Assembly (NCBI GenBank): GCA_001931905.2
Contig: MSJI02000079.1
Location: 1-17,561, forward strand
Direction of reading: 5' to 3'
Origin: Cladosporium sp. IMV 00045
Taxonomy: Eukaryota; Ascomycota; Dothideomycetes; Cladosporiales; Cladosporiaceae
Length of the DNA stretch: 17,561 bases
A model generated the notes under the pieces. The model was not told the origin of the DNA and made no database searches. It saw only the letters and a list, made by a program, of their open reading frames with translations. The translations under genes were made by a program, and so were the position numbers. Of the stretch, positions 1 through 8,993 are shown in pieces (position 1 is the first letter of the stretch; each line of letters starts with the position of its first letter).

Positions 1-1230
1 GTCTCCAGGCAGACGTCTGTTTCTAGCTTTGCGTCTGAGCTTGACGAGCGCTTCAATATTCACCGTGGCCAATTCCCTTACCCCGACGATCTGCCTCCAA
101 CGACTGATCCTCGCATGATTCAAGCAATCACCCAGACCATGATCGGCGAGTATCTCTGGAAGTACACACGCAAGACTGGCCGTAATGAGCAATCGAACAC
201 CAGGCACAAGCGCTTCTTCTGGGTTCACCCCTATACCCGCACGTTGTATTGGAGCGAGCATGACCCTTCAGCCGGCAGCAAGAACATGATGAAGGCCAAG
301 TCCATGTCCATTGAAGGCGTTCGGGTGATTACAGACGACAACACAAACCCACCTGGTCTTCACCGCAAATCCATCATCGTCATCACCCCAGGCCGCGAAA
401 TTGTCTTCACAGCGCCAACAGGACAACGCCACGAGACATGGTTCAACGCACTCTCATATCTCCTCCTCCGCTCTGAGCAAGAGCGCAACGAGGCAGACGA
501 TACGATCAACGAAGAGGACATTGATGAGTTCAACCCCGGCCGTACCCCCGGCAGTGGCTTCACCAACACCTTCACGCGCTCCATCTCCCGCATGACAGGT
601 CGCTCACAAAGCGCCCGCCGCAGCATGAGCAGCTACAACTCCCACTCCCGCCCCTCATCACCCACCAAAGGAGCCAGGGAAGACCCCTCACAACAATCGA
701 CCCTCGCCCGCCCCGCCCTCAACTCCACCCCGACTCTCACACCCACAGCCCACGACAACTACTCCTCCGGCCGCAGCCGTTTCTCAACTTTCACCGGCAG
801 ATTCCGCAACTCGAGCCAGCGCGGCTCTTTCGGCACTGTCAACTCTGCCCGCCCGGGCGCCCAGAGCGCCATGAGCTACCGCACCGGCGGCACGGCCGAG
901 GGCATGGAGGGGAGTGGGATTTACAACGCGTCTGTCATCAGCGACAGCGCGGAGGACTTGCGCGCGGTCATTGAGCGGCAGGAGGCGAATGCGGATCGAT
1001 TGGAGAATGTGAGGAGTTGTTGCGATGGTAAGTGACTATTGCAGATTTAAAAATCCGCCGACGCCTTGAAGGGACCGTAACTGACAACATTTCGCACAGG
1101 CAAACACGACGTCGGCTCGCTCAGTCGCAAGGGAGGCCGCCATGCTTCTATCAACCGTGCTCACTCCCACGGGCATCCTCGTAACGCGACGCCGATTAAA
1201 GAGAGCCAGAAGCCACGGAGGGGTGAATAA
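1..1230 (+). CDS. apsA: Num1/ApsA-type cortical anchor protein, C-terminal part (5' end outside window)
   Basis: The frame is open from base 1, so the start lies upstream. Two exons are visible: 1-1027 and 1100-1230 (stop TAA 1228-1230). They are separated by a 72-nt intron with donor GTAAGT, branch-like CTGAC and acceptor CACAG. The reading DPRMIQAITQTMIGEYLWKY followed by KRFFWVHPYTRTLYWSE is the start of the C-terminal PH domain of the Num1/ApsA/Mcp5 family, about residues 38-160 of the visible part. It is followed by a Ser/Arg/Pro-rich, probably disordered tail ending in RRGE. In the family this PH domain binds PI(4,5)P2 and holds the protein at the cell cortex, where it anchors dynein for nuclear positioning and, in yeast, mitochondria. 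The coiled-coil and repeat parts must lie upstream. The family assignment is strong; the symbol follows Aspergillus usage. Confidence 0.9.
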
Positions 1231-2369
1231 TCCGTTCTCTTCACAAGAATTCCATCTCCTTCGTCCTTTCGGTCGAGCTGCCTCATCTTGAATTCGAGAG
1301 AAAGGGAGGTTCGAAAAGGGGGAGAAACGATTCTCGTATGTTCTTTTCTTGTTCCATTTCTTCCCGCGTTGGGATTTCTGTGGCTGTTTCTTTTCTTCTC
1401 TCTATTTCATCGTCGTCGTTCGTTCCACTTCTACAGGATGGGGGAATTTTTCGCGTGCAAACAGAGAAAAAGAAGTGGGGAATGGGGAAATCGAATAGGA
1501 ATGGATTGAAAGAATGTTTGGTTTGATTGGTTCTGTTTTGGGCGAGGAATAGATCTCCCCTTTGCTCTTTTCTGCTCTCGCAATACTTGGTTTAACTTCG
1601 AGGTTTCGTTTTGTTGAGTCACATATGTGTTGTTTGCTCTTTTTTTATAATAACACGTTATAAACAGCGCGCGATGCAATGTTCTTTTCGATAGCGGACT
1701 TTTGAATGAATCAGATCGTCGAATTTGATCGAAGGTTGCGAACTGCTGCCGTCTAGCTTCTCTTTCCTTGTCGATTGATATACCATGACATACCCCTTGA
1801 GAACGAAGCACAGGGTGATTGAACATGAGTGGAATTGATGCTTTGTTGAAGGAATTCGTTTACGTTGCTTAATAACTCATCGTTTCCAGAAGCTGGAAGA
1901 CAAGCATGCATAACGCCCTCTGATCATCAACAAAGAAACGAAAGGAAAAAAGGTCGTAGGGTTTGTCATATCAGCTCCAAGTCGTGAGGAGTGTGGTCGT
2001 CGTGAATCGTTCGAGGTTTGGTTTCTCATCTTGTCTGTGTTGTTACGGGAATGAAGAAGTATGTGCTCCCTTCTGCTGCAGTCCAGTCTTCTCATTATAT
2101 ACATCATGCACCTCCGGACCTGCGTTTCCCATTCTAACCATCCCATGTCCATTCTGACACTGGCAACACTCCACCGAACAGCTGAGCTATATGACCTCCA
2201 TCTTCATCGCAGGTGCATCGTTTTGGAACGTGCGTCTGATAGAGGGTGACGGACCATCACACCGTCATCAATTGGTCCAAGGCAACAAAGGCCCGTCTAG
2301 GTTCTCTCAGAGCCGCTCGAGAAGACTGAGCATCGATGCCTTCGGAGGAGTCGAACCTAGTCACCAAGT
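1231..2369. other. Intergenic: 3' flank of the num1/apsA gene, no gene seen
   Basis: T-rich and pyrimidine-rich sequence follows the stop codon, with A/T runs near 1640-1660 that could serve 3'-end formation. The short open frames on both strands have no recognisable motif and overlap one another. A sequence like a tRNA A box lies on the minus strand near 2178-2195, but no cloverleaf can be built around it. Confidence 0.5.
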
Positions 2370-2382
2370 AAAAAGATCAAAA
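2370..2382 (-). terminator. RNA polymerase III terminator downstream of the 5S-like gene
   Basis: Read on the minus strand, the end of the 5S-like sequence runs into two runs of five T (complement of 2379-2383 and 2370-2374) separated by four bases. Oligo-T runs of four or more at this position are the usual Pol III stop signal. Confidence 0.55.
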
Positions 2383-2501
2383 ACATACAACAGGCGGGAT
2401 TCCCAGATGGTCACCCACTCTAGTACTAGTCGCCCGGTTCAGTGCTTATGTATGGCAGAGCGGACGAGATACCAGGATTTCAACCCTTCATCCCTAATTT
2501 C
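2383..2501 (-). rRNA. 5S rRNA-like sequence, probable pseudogene with a diverged 5' end
   Basis: On the minus strand the core reads CGTCCGCTCTGCCATACATA, then AAGC, a GGGCGAC block, CTAGTACT, GTGGGTGACCATCTGGGAAT and a final TGTTGTATGTT. These are the hallmarks of fungal 5S rRNA, including the internal box A/IE region (ATAAGC...CGGGC) and box C (GTGGGTGACC...GGGAAT). Length fits about 118 nt. The first ten or so bases should pair with the 3' end as helix I (ACATACGACC-like), but the sequence there is AAATTAGGG, so helix I cannot form. That points to a degenerate copy. Dispersed 5S genes and pseudogenes are normal in filamentous ascomycetes. The 5' boundary is estimated from length. Confidence 0.72.
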
Positions 2502-2769
2502 GATTCCAGGTCATGACTTTGATTACTGTCGTTGCGAGGATGCAGCGACCTATCCCGACGTGACGCGACCTTTCTCACAAGCATAAACATATTTATGAGC
2601 CCTCGGATTGCAAAAGATCCCGACTCAACTTTTCCAGTGCTCTGATCGTGTATTGGCACCATCAATTCGATATGAACACTTAACAGAGCCTACCATAGCA
2701 TCTTCATACACATTTGCCCGGCTAGAAGGCTTTTGGCTCAACAAGCTAACCCTAATCTAGGTTCTGTCA

Positions 2770-3070
2770 TCAAAGGACAAGCAGGACGAACCTGGAATGT
2801 GTTAGCATCCCTCACAGAAATGCGAATGACGCGCTTGAGCTTCAGACGTGTTACTCACGGTGTAGTGTGAACAGAGAGTTCCTGGAATGCTGAAATTAGG
2901 GAGTTGTCGGTGCGCGCTTCAATCGGGCACTCGCGCTGTGATTGGTTGATTTCATCGAGTTGTGGTCTGATTATGCGTCCGATTGCAAGCTGCCTCGAAG
3001 CGAGCTCTGCTCCTCGGCCATACTCCATCTTCTTAGGCAAATCAGCACTTTGTAGTATAATAGCATTCAT
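2770..3070 (-). CDS. Possible small spliced gene, 77 aa, unknown function
   Basis: A minus-strand ATG at 3070 opens a 70-codon exon (3070-2859). It ends at a clean fungal intron, 2858-2792, 67 nt, with donor GTGAGT, branch site TGCTAAC and acceptor CCAG. Splicing joins phase 2 and gives six more residues before TGA at 2772-2770. The predicted product starts MNAIILQSADLPKKMEYG. It is mostly hydrophilic with a hydrophobic last segment (FVLLVL), and has no signal peptide or motif that I recognise. The intron signals are the main support. It lies just outside the RIP-damaged tract and shows none of its base bias. It could also be a fragment of a longer lost gene. Confidence 0.35.
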
Positions 3071-3099
3071 TCTGTCCTATAGGATGACGCAATAGGCTC

Positions 3100-6000
3100 G
3101 AGACCGCCTTTAAGCTAGAGAAGCGGAGCTAGGTTACACCCTCGTTTAGCGTTTTGGCGTTTTGGCATTCAAGTTTCCATTATCCGCCGCATACTATTAA
3201 GCGACGTAACCACCTTCCGCAATTACCGAGGTTGAATAATGGCACATTTACGAGGATATTTTCTTAAAGAGTCTGCACTAAAGCCCGTAATAAATGACAT
3301 ACCTACAATAGATATGATAAGGGCATAACCGCGGACCAATAATCTACTACTTTTAAAGCAGAAACGATCACAAGTAAAAGTCGCTTATACCGCATATCGA
3401 CGTAGCAAAAGCAAGGTTAAGCTCACCAGGACAAGCGCCTAATAATTCGAGGTAATCACTAACTCCCGGATAGTACGACGGTCGAACGCTATTATATAGT
3501 CGGTACGCTTCGAGGGGCGCCGCGTGCGATTACGAGACTAAACCGAATGTCCCTCGTTCGATCTCATTACGTCGATAGTATAATACCCTTTAGGAGGAAG
3601 TAAACCTGCTTAGAGTGCTTAATAAATCTATGCGCGAGTGCTCTAAAGCTAAAGCTATAAACCTCTTACGATAGCTACGCGCGGGAACTAAACCTTTAGA
3701 AGTGCTAAGGTTATTCGTAGACGGAAGAGATATCGCCGGCACTCTAGATAGTATTCTAGCGACTATTAGTACGTTTATTAACGATAAGGCCTTAGATCTA
3801 GACTAAAGTAGCATAGCAAACGAAAGTTAAAGTAACGGAACAATAGCGCATAATAACCTCCTAGTAGACGCTACGTAGTAGTGTCGCACTTTAACTGTCG
3901 CGTATAAGATATTAATGTAGCCTGTCGTATACGCTTACCTTAAGGAGTCTAGCATCTTATCTTCTTCGGATATCTAGTCTATCTTGAAAGAGGGTACGGC
4001 TTAGTTCCTTAAAGGTAATCTATAGAGAAACCTAGACCTATTACCGGCTAATATCGGTCTTTATAAGCCTTTACCTAATTATGCAGCTAGAGAAGGTACT
4101 TACTTAGCCGACACCTAATTTAATGCTCTTACGATAGATGAAATTTACGAAGTTTCTAACGCGTACTTCAATACGTTTAATACTTTACACCCTCTACTCG
4201 ATCGAGCTATATTTAATAACGAGATCGTTAAAAGGCTACTACGATATAGTTATTAGGATAGGGATTCCGATTATATACTTACACTTTTGGTTTTTGCTCT
4301 CGGTTAAGTCGCTATCGAAGGTATTTTTGGCCTATTAATTAATATGGTTAATAATAAGCTAAGCGGCTTTCACGGCGGTTTATCTAGTTATCCACCCGGA
4401 CTTAGTCTATTTAACGAGGCTCGAAGATATCTCGGATTTATATCTATATAATATAGTTTGCGAAACGTATAAATTATGCTTCTTTAGGCTACGTATTACT
4501 AGTTAACTATGCGGCACTTAGATTATTAGCGCTTAACGACTATAGTATCGTCGGCTTGCTAGGTCTTAATCGAATACTAATCCATCGACTAGAACTCTAT
4601 ATATAGTGACTTAGTTAAGCGTGCATACTAGGCCTATATTCTCGTAGAAGGATTCTTCTATATTGAACTCGATTTACTATAGACTTAGATCTATATACTA
4701 GAGAATCTTATACCGCTACTATATAGTTAGGGCTTCGGAGACCCTCTATATAAGCCGACTCTATAACTTCCATCCCTTAGTACAACTATAATAGATAGTG
4801 ATCGCTAGGAGTATTACTTTCTTACGATAATAACCCTTTAACGTATTATAGCTAGAGCGCACGACGAGATCTACATTCACGAGCTTAACTCTAACCCTAC
4901 CGAACCCTTATTTCCTAGAATAGTAGAAGCTACTCGGGACCCGTCTACGCTACCCGACGCTAAAGCTATAGCGTCGTCCTCCTACTTTAGGCTACCTATA
5001 GCCCTAGTCCATAAGTTAGAGAGATAGCTTAGCTACTAGCGCACTATACTACCTATATTTCTGTAATAGGACGATAATAGCTTCTATTATCTGCCATCGA
5101 TATTTATACTAAAAGACGGGCGTATACTACCTATTTTCGGGATTCACGAGGATACCCTAACGTCCGAGTATACGCATAATTATAATATTGCGACCGTATA
5201 CTTACGGACCCGCTTCTATTACGCTTAGTTCATGATCTTCCGTCCGTTCGTTTATAAGGCCTTATATCTTCCAGATTTAATAATAGCCGAAGACTATCGA
5301 TACTACGTACGCGCGATTAAGTCGGTATGCGAATAGCCGCTTCTTCTTTTACTACCTAAGGACAAGAAACGTCTAGTACCATATATATAGGCTTAGCTAT
5401 AGCATTTTATAGGTATACTATTAATACTCGACCTATATTCTAAGAATTACTACTTACGGCGGGTTATCGAGTAGGGATAGGTAGAGTAGTAGGACATTAA
5501 TATAATAGTGTAGTTAATGCTAGAATGGATTCATAATGCTATATAGATAGACGGAATTACGTAACGTAGCTAGCTAATCGTTAAGTTACTTTTTAGGGTG
5601 GATCCGGCTTTAAGCTAGCTAAATACAGGAATCTAAAGACTTCTCAAATAGAAGCAACAAATAATATCGCTAACGGGCTAAGTACTAGCCTTAGAAACAT
5701 TCCTGCCTACGACCTTACGTAGTATAGTAGAAAGATTCGAGGTTTAATCTTCTATATAGACGTTAGATTTCACTATAGCTTCGAGATAGCGTCTAAATTC
5801 AGTTATATTACCGAGTCAAGCTTTTATATCTAAGTTACCAATTCTATCTATCCTGTTTCTACTAATCTAAGTCTATATCGATAATATAACTAGAAATATC
5901 ACTATAGATACGAACTCTAATAAGTTAATAGCCTAGCTAACGTCTACCCCTATATCCTAGGACACCCTAAAAGACGGGTCACTTTATCCGAGATTCGCTA

Positions 6001-6480
6001 TATATCTATCGTCTACGTCCTTCTTATATTGTGACCTATCCCTTACTTTTCTTCGGTCGTTTACCTACTAAGCTAACTATATGCGAGACCCTTACTCGCG
6101 TAGATCGTCGCTCCCTTAATCGAATCATCGCTATCGCTCGTTAACGCCTTAACTTCGAGCGCCGCGCGCGTAGGACGTGTTATTCAAATAAAGGCGAAAG
6201 TGAGTCTAGTAGATGCGCCTCGGCGAAGGGAATAATAAGTAGCCGTCTATAGGGGCCGTTAGTAGAGAATGCGGATCACAAATAAGCACTAAACTAGTAA
6301 CTTAAGGCTTCCTACTATATCTAGGAGATAGATAAGAAAACCGCGCGCGGTGATTTACGCCGAGCGCTCACGCACGCATATAGTAACGTTAAAACTTAGA
6401 TGTAACGATGTGGGGCGTGTAAGTGATTAATATTACTATCTTACGAATATCCCTATACTAGGGAGTTACGTAGTGCTATG
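3100..6480. repeat. RIP-damaged, TpA-rich tract
   Basis: From about 3100 the composition changes abruptly. CTA, TAG, TTA and TATA become very frequent, CAA/CAG are almost absent, and CpG-containing words (TCG, ACG, GCG) stay common. Loss of CpA with gain of TpA and retention of CpG is the signature of repeat-induced point mutation. No frame on either strand stays open for more than 66 codons, yet the tract contains an old gene whose frame is intact (see 3314-5636). RIP acts on duplicated DNA, so this segment probably had at least one further copy. The edges are judged by eye; the right edge blends into the transposase remnant, which also shows CAG-to-TAG changes. Confidence 0.85.
3314..5636 (+). 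pseudogene. RIP-inactivated Zn2Cys6 transcription factor (TF1), full-length fossil
   Basis: Exon 1 is 3314-3415 (ATG at 3314) and exon 2 is 3474-5636, with a 58-nt intron (donor GTTAAG, CTAAC, acceptor GATAG), for about 754 codons. One frame runs through exon 2 without an indel. The zinc cluster is readable as AYTAYRRSKSK then YDGRTLLYSRYASRGAACDY. Cys1-Cys5 are now Tyr (codons at 3386, 3395, 3474, 3495, 3504) and only Cys6 (3525) remains. An LKR-type linker follows (SLRR, LLR-stop-LRAGTKPLEVLRLF), then the fungal-specific regulator domain (NTLHPLLDRAIF near 4180, KRAY near 4620, EYYFL near 4810) and a C-terminal block YYA-stop-FMIFRPFVYKAL near 5215. Hand count gives about 48 internal stops, all TAG or TAA, as expected from CAA/CAG and TGG under CpA-to-TpA change. 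The ancestor would be a nuclear DNA-binding regulator; its targets are unknown. The end at 5636 is uncertain. Confidence 0.85.
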
Positions 6481-6489
6481 TTAGAGGCC
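5637..6489. other. RIP-damaged DNA without an identifiable gene
   Basis: This stretch has the same base bias as the tract to its left. In-frame CAA CAA occurs at about 5652, so CpA loss is a little less complete than inside TF1. Some frames give protein-like runs (for example around 5960-6120, plus strand) but with stops in every frame and no motif that I can name. It may hold a lost 3' exon, a lost neighbour gene, or the far end of the pogo element. Confidence 0.4.
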
Positions 6490-7200
6490 TTAAGAAGCCC
6501 CTGAAGTGAAATATCCGTCTATCCTACCCTATTTAAGACCTCCTAAATGTCTTCTTTGAACTACCTTCTTATACCTCTCTAACCACCTATTATACTCAGT
6601 ATTACAATTATCTGCCTATATCTCATTAAGTTGAGATCCTATAATTAGCGAAGGCAATAGCTTAGTAAGACTGTAGGTAGCTATTTAACTGCTTCATCGT
6701 CTAACTCCTAATTATTAGGAGGGCTAAATAGATTAATCAAATGATGATTAAGGTCCTTAGCGCTATCCTCAACCTGTTTATTAGGTAGATTAAGAATCTC
6801 ATTAAGGTCCATTATCGTGCGGATCCGTTGCTACTGTTCGAGATTGCTAAGGTTGGTTATAGCTCCTTTATAGCCTCATCTATGAAAGTTGGTTTTGCTG
6901 GATTTGGTTCAATATTCACACTTGAGTGAGACTAGTAGCTGGTGAAAGTAGTAACTGCTACTTCATCCTATGCACGAATACACCATTAAACTGCCTTCAG
7001 GATATTCACTATGGATAGGGCATTAAGGCCAAGCTCGTGTTGTTCAATCATGTAGCTGGTCTATTGCTTGCGATAGCGCACTTTAAATGCTGCTATTATC
7101 CCTTGATCCAGTGGTTGTAGTTTGGCTATTGTGTTAGGTGGTAGGAAGCAGATCTCAGTATTCATAAGGCCTGGCCCCTCTGGCATGAAGGTATGACATA
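6490..7200 (-). mobile_element. pogo/Fot1-type DDE transposase, C-terminal remnant
   Basis: The minus-strand frame from about 7200 reads MNTEICFLPPNTIAKLQPLD then QGIIAAFKVRYRKQ. This is the conserved block of pogo/Tigger/Fot1 transposases (DDE_1 superfamily) that lies between the second and third catalytic acidic residues. It continues with WCIRA-stop-DEVAV and, after one frameshift near 6870, with RIRTIMDLNEILNLPNKQVE and DLNHHLINLFSPPNN. A second frame change leads to NTEYNRWLERYKKVVQRRHL and a C-terminal stop-GRIDGYF motif, with stop TAA at 6492-6490. The N-terminal CENP-B-like helix-turn-helix and the first catalytic Asp are missing. Internal TAG/TAA codons stand where Gln or Trp is expected. 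No terminal inverted repeats or TA target duplications could be paired. The copy is dead and truncated on the side facing TF3. Confidence 0.82.
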
Positions 7201-7276
7201 ATCATGCCTGTCACGGCCTGCACCAAGTCTAGGGCGATCGCAGCATTGCTAGAGTATCCTCCGGGGGGCACAGCGG

Positions 7277-7739
7277 TTAAGAACCATTTGCGACATTTTC
7301 GCTGCGAAAAGTTGTGAAAGGGTCTTCAGCGGGTGCACCGGGAGCAGGCAAGGCACGCGCAAATTCCAAGGTAGAATCCACATCGTTGTCCTTCCGGAGG
7401 AACTCAATAATTCTATGGGCGTTGATTTGGGAGACAGATTTCATATGGCTTAGCAGTTGATTGACTTCGGTGGTCTGTCGCTGGAGCGCATGGTGCTTTC
7501 GTTTGAGGGCGATGATTGGAGGAGCTTCAGGTTCTGCAGTGTAGTCATAGCTACAATCACGATCAGCACATCTTGTGCATGTCGGTCGGCGCCCATCACA
7601 CTGTGGCCGTCAGTTTGAAAGTGATTCGTATCAGCTCTGGAGGGGACATTACCTTGACTTTGGCTTTGCGACATTTTTCGCATGCGACTGTGACTTGATG
7701 GCGTTTGCCGTCTTGTGGCCGCCGTCCGCCACCCGGCAT
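7277..7739 (-). CDS. Short Zn2Cys6 DNA-binding-domain protein (TF3), probably a truncated regulator
   Basis: The ATG is at 7739. Exon 1, 7739-7653, encodes 29 residues ending VACEKCRKAKVK. An intron of 52 nt follows (7652-7601, donor GTAATG, acceptor CACAG). Exon 2, 7600-7277, begins CDGRRPTCTRCADRDCSYDY and ends at TAA 7279-7277, 136 aa in all. All six zinc cysteines are present, but Cys5-Cys6 are separated by four residues where the family usually has six to eight. After the cluster comes EAPPIIALKRKHHALQR and a helical, possibly dimerising linker. The middle-homology activation domain is absent. Just past the stop, recognisable pogo transposase sequence begins, so the rest was probably lost there. 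The frame is otherwise undamaged and codon use is ordinary, unlike TF1. It could be a dead stub or an expressed DNA-binding-only protein. Related to TF2, which is divergent from it. Confidence 0.68.
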
Positions 7740-8809
7740 GAAGGCCCTTGGCGCCATTCACGTTGCAGGTCGCAAGTGTCTGACAACACAGGAAACCGTG
7801 GTAATGCTTTGGATACAGTCGGACGTGGGGCAAGTGGTCGAAAAGATGTATATTGTAGGTAGCAAGCGTTCCGCGAGCAACACTTGGTCTGTCGGGGCCC
7901 TCTCCGATATCAGTGTGCTCAGCTGCAACCAGGTACCGAAAGCGCTCAGCATCGCCTCAAGCTACAATACACAGATCGCAAACGACACTGAAGCTGCCAG
8001 CGTTGAAGCAGTACCGCGAATGCCATGGGCCCCACGATTGAGATCTCCACTATGGTAGACACCGGCGACAATAACAACGAGAACGACATCGGCAGCAACA
8101 ATCGCGGTGCAGACGCGCGCGTATACCACCTCCGCCACTTCGCCGCAACAAAATCTCACTCCGACTTCTCAGAGCTTTCGGGAGCCAGTCTCGCTACAAT
8201 GCGCTTGTTACATATACCCTGAGGACGACTGCTTCCTCGTCTATTAACCAATGCTCTAGCTACCTGCATATATGGACCGAGCTATACCAATTCCAGTTTA
8301 CCAAACGCAGTGCCTTCCCTGCCACCAACCAGTCTATGCCCTCGCGGCAGCATTCAGTTTGGTCTGGTTTTCTCGACATCCCCCCAGCACCCTCTTTACC
8401 CCCAATCTCACAGGATTCACGCCGTAGAGAATACTTCGATTCTTCTGTTTGCGATACCGCATGTACTCCTCAGCTCTTTTGCTCAAGCTAGCCCTACATC
8501 TTCGGATCGAGTGCCATATGATCGCCTGACATAATCCGTGCGCGAAATAGAAACTTATGATAGCACGCGCAAAAGCATGGTGAGTCCTGAGTGTAGACTG
8601 TAGACCCATTGGAACGTCTCTGCGTAAGAGCTGTGCGAATTGCCGCTCTACCTTCCCCTGCTATTCTGCTGCTAACCTGAGTGCCAGCGGACGTCAGTTG
8701 CCGCAGAAGATGGCGAGAGCGGCGGCCATCGAGAATCGCCCCACAGGGGGAAGGCCGACGGAGCACAGCGCAGGAGCGACGACCTCAGCTAGTCTCGCCC
8801 ATAGTGGTC

Positions 8810-8831
8810 TGAATCTGAATATTCAGATTCA
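8810..8831. promoter_or_regulatory. Perfect 22-bp palindrome upstream of TF2
   Basis: Positions 8811-8820 read GAATCTGAAT and 8821-8830 are its exact reverse complement. The flanking T at 8810 and A at 8831 also pair, giving 22 bp with no spacer. It ends 162 bp before the TF2 start codon. A perfect palindrome of this length in a promoter position suits binding by a dimeric regulator, but no known consensus is recognised. Confidence 0.45.
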
Positions 8832-8851
8832 AAAGCCGCAGCTCGTGACCA

Positions 8852-8867
8852 TCGGAGCAAGCTCCGA
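8852..8867. promoter_or_regulatory. CGG-N8-CCG inverted repeat, candidate Zn2Cys6 binding site
   Basis: TCGGAGC, then AA, then GCTCCGA: a perfect 7-bp inverted repeat with a 2-bp centre, so that CGG and CCG triplets lie eight bases apart. Zn2Cys6 dimers commonly bind inverted CGG/CCG triplets at a fixed spacing. The site is 127 bp before the TF2 start, which would fit autoregulation or regulation by TF3. Binding is inferred. Confidence 0.45.
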
Positions 8868-8993
8868 AATTTGTTGTGTCATAATGTGACTATGTAACCG
8901 CGCACAGTACTGGATTGTCATCTTCTCAGCACTCGCTGTTTCGAAAGGAAACATATCACAAACCGTGATCAAGATCGAGAGTCGCCAAACATA

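Larger units (their letters stand above)
7740..8993. other. Divergent spacer between TF3 and TF2
   Basis: This is the 1.25-kb region between the two head-to-head start codons (7739 minus, 8994 plus). It has normal base composition with no RIP bias. Open frames here overlap on both strands and show no family motif, so I call no gene. The part nearest TF2 holds two palindromes listed separately. It probably contained the promoters of both regulators. Confidence 0.45.

Noticed and set aside
2120..2225. tRNA candidate on the minus strand with an A-box-like TAGCTCAGCTG
   Set aside because: No anticodon stem-loop, TTC arm or 7-bp acceptor stem can be formed around it.
4138..4338. 66-codon open frame inside the RIP tract
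   Set aside because: It is in a different frame from TF1 over the same bases and has no motif. It arises by chance.
3100..6480. Decayed LTR retrotransposon as the source of the AT-rich tract
   Set aside because: No reverse transcriptase, integrase or gag motif is seen. The main frame instead gives a Zn2Cys6 regulator from start to end.
7516..8222. Several overlapping frames of 60-117 codons on both strands
   Set aside because: Those below 7740 are shadows of the TF3 exons. The rest show no motif or splice structure and lie in the divergent spacer.
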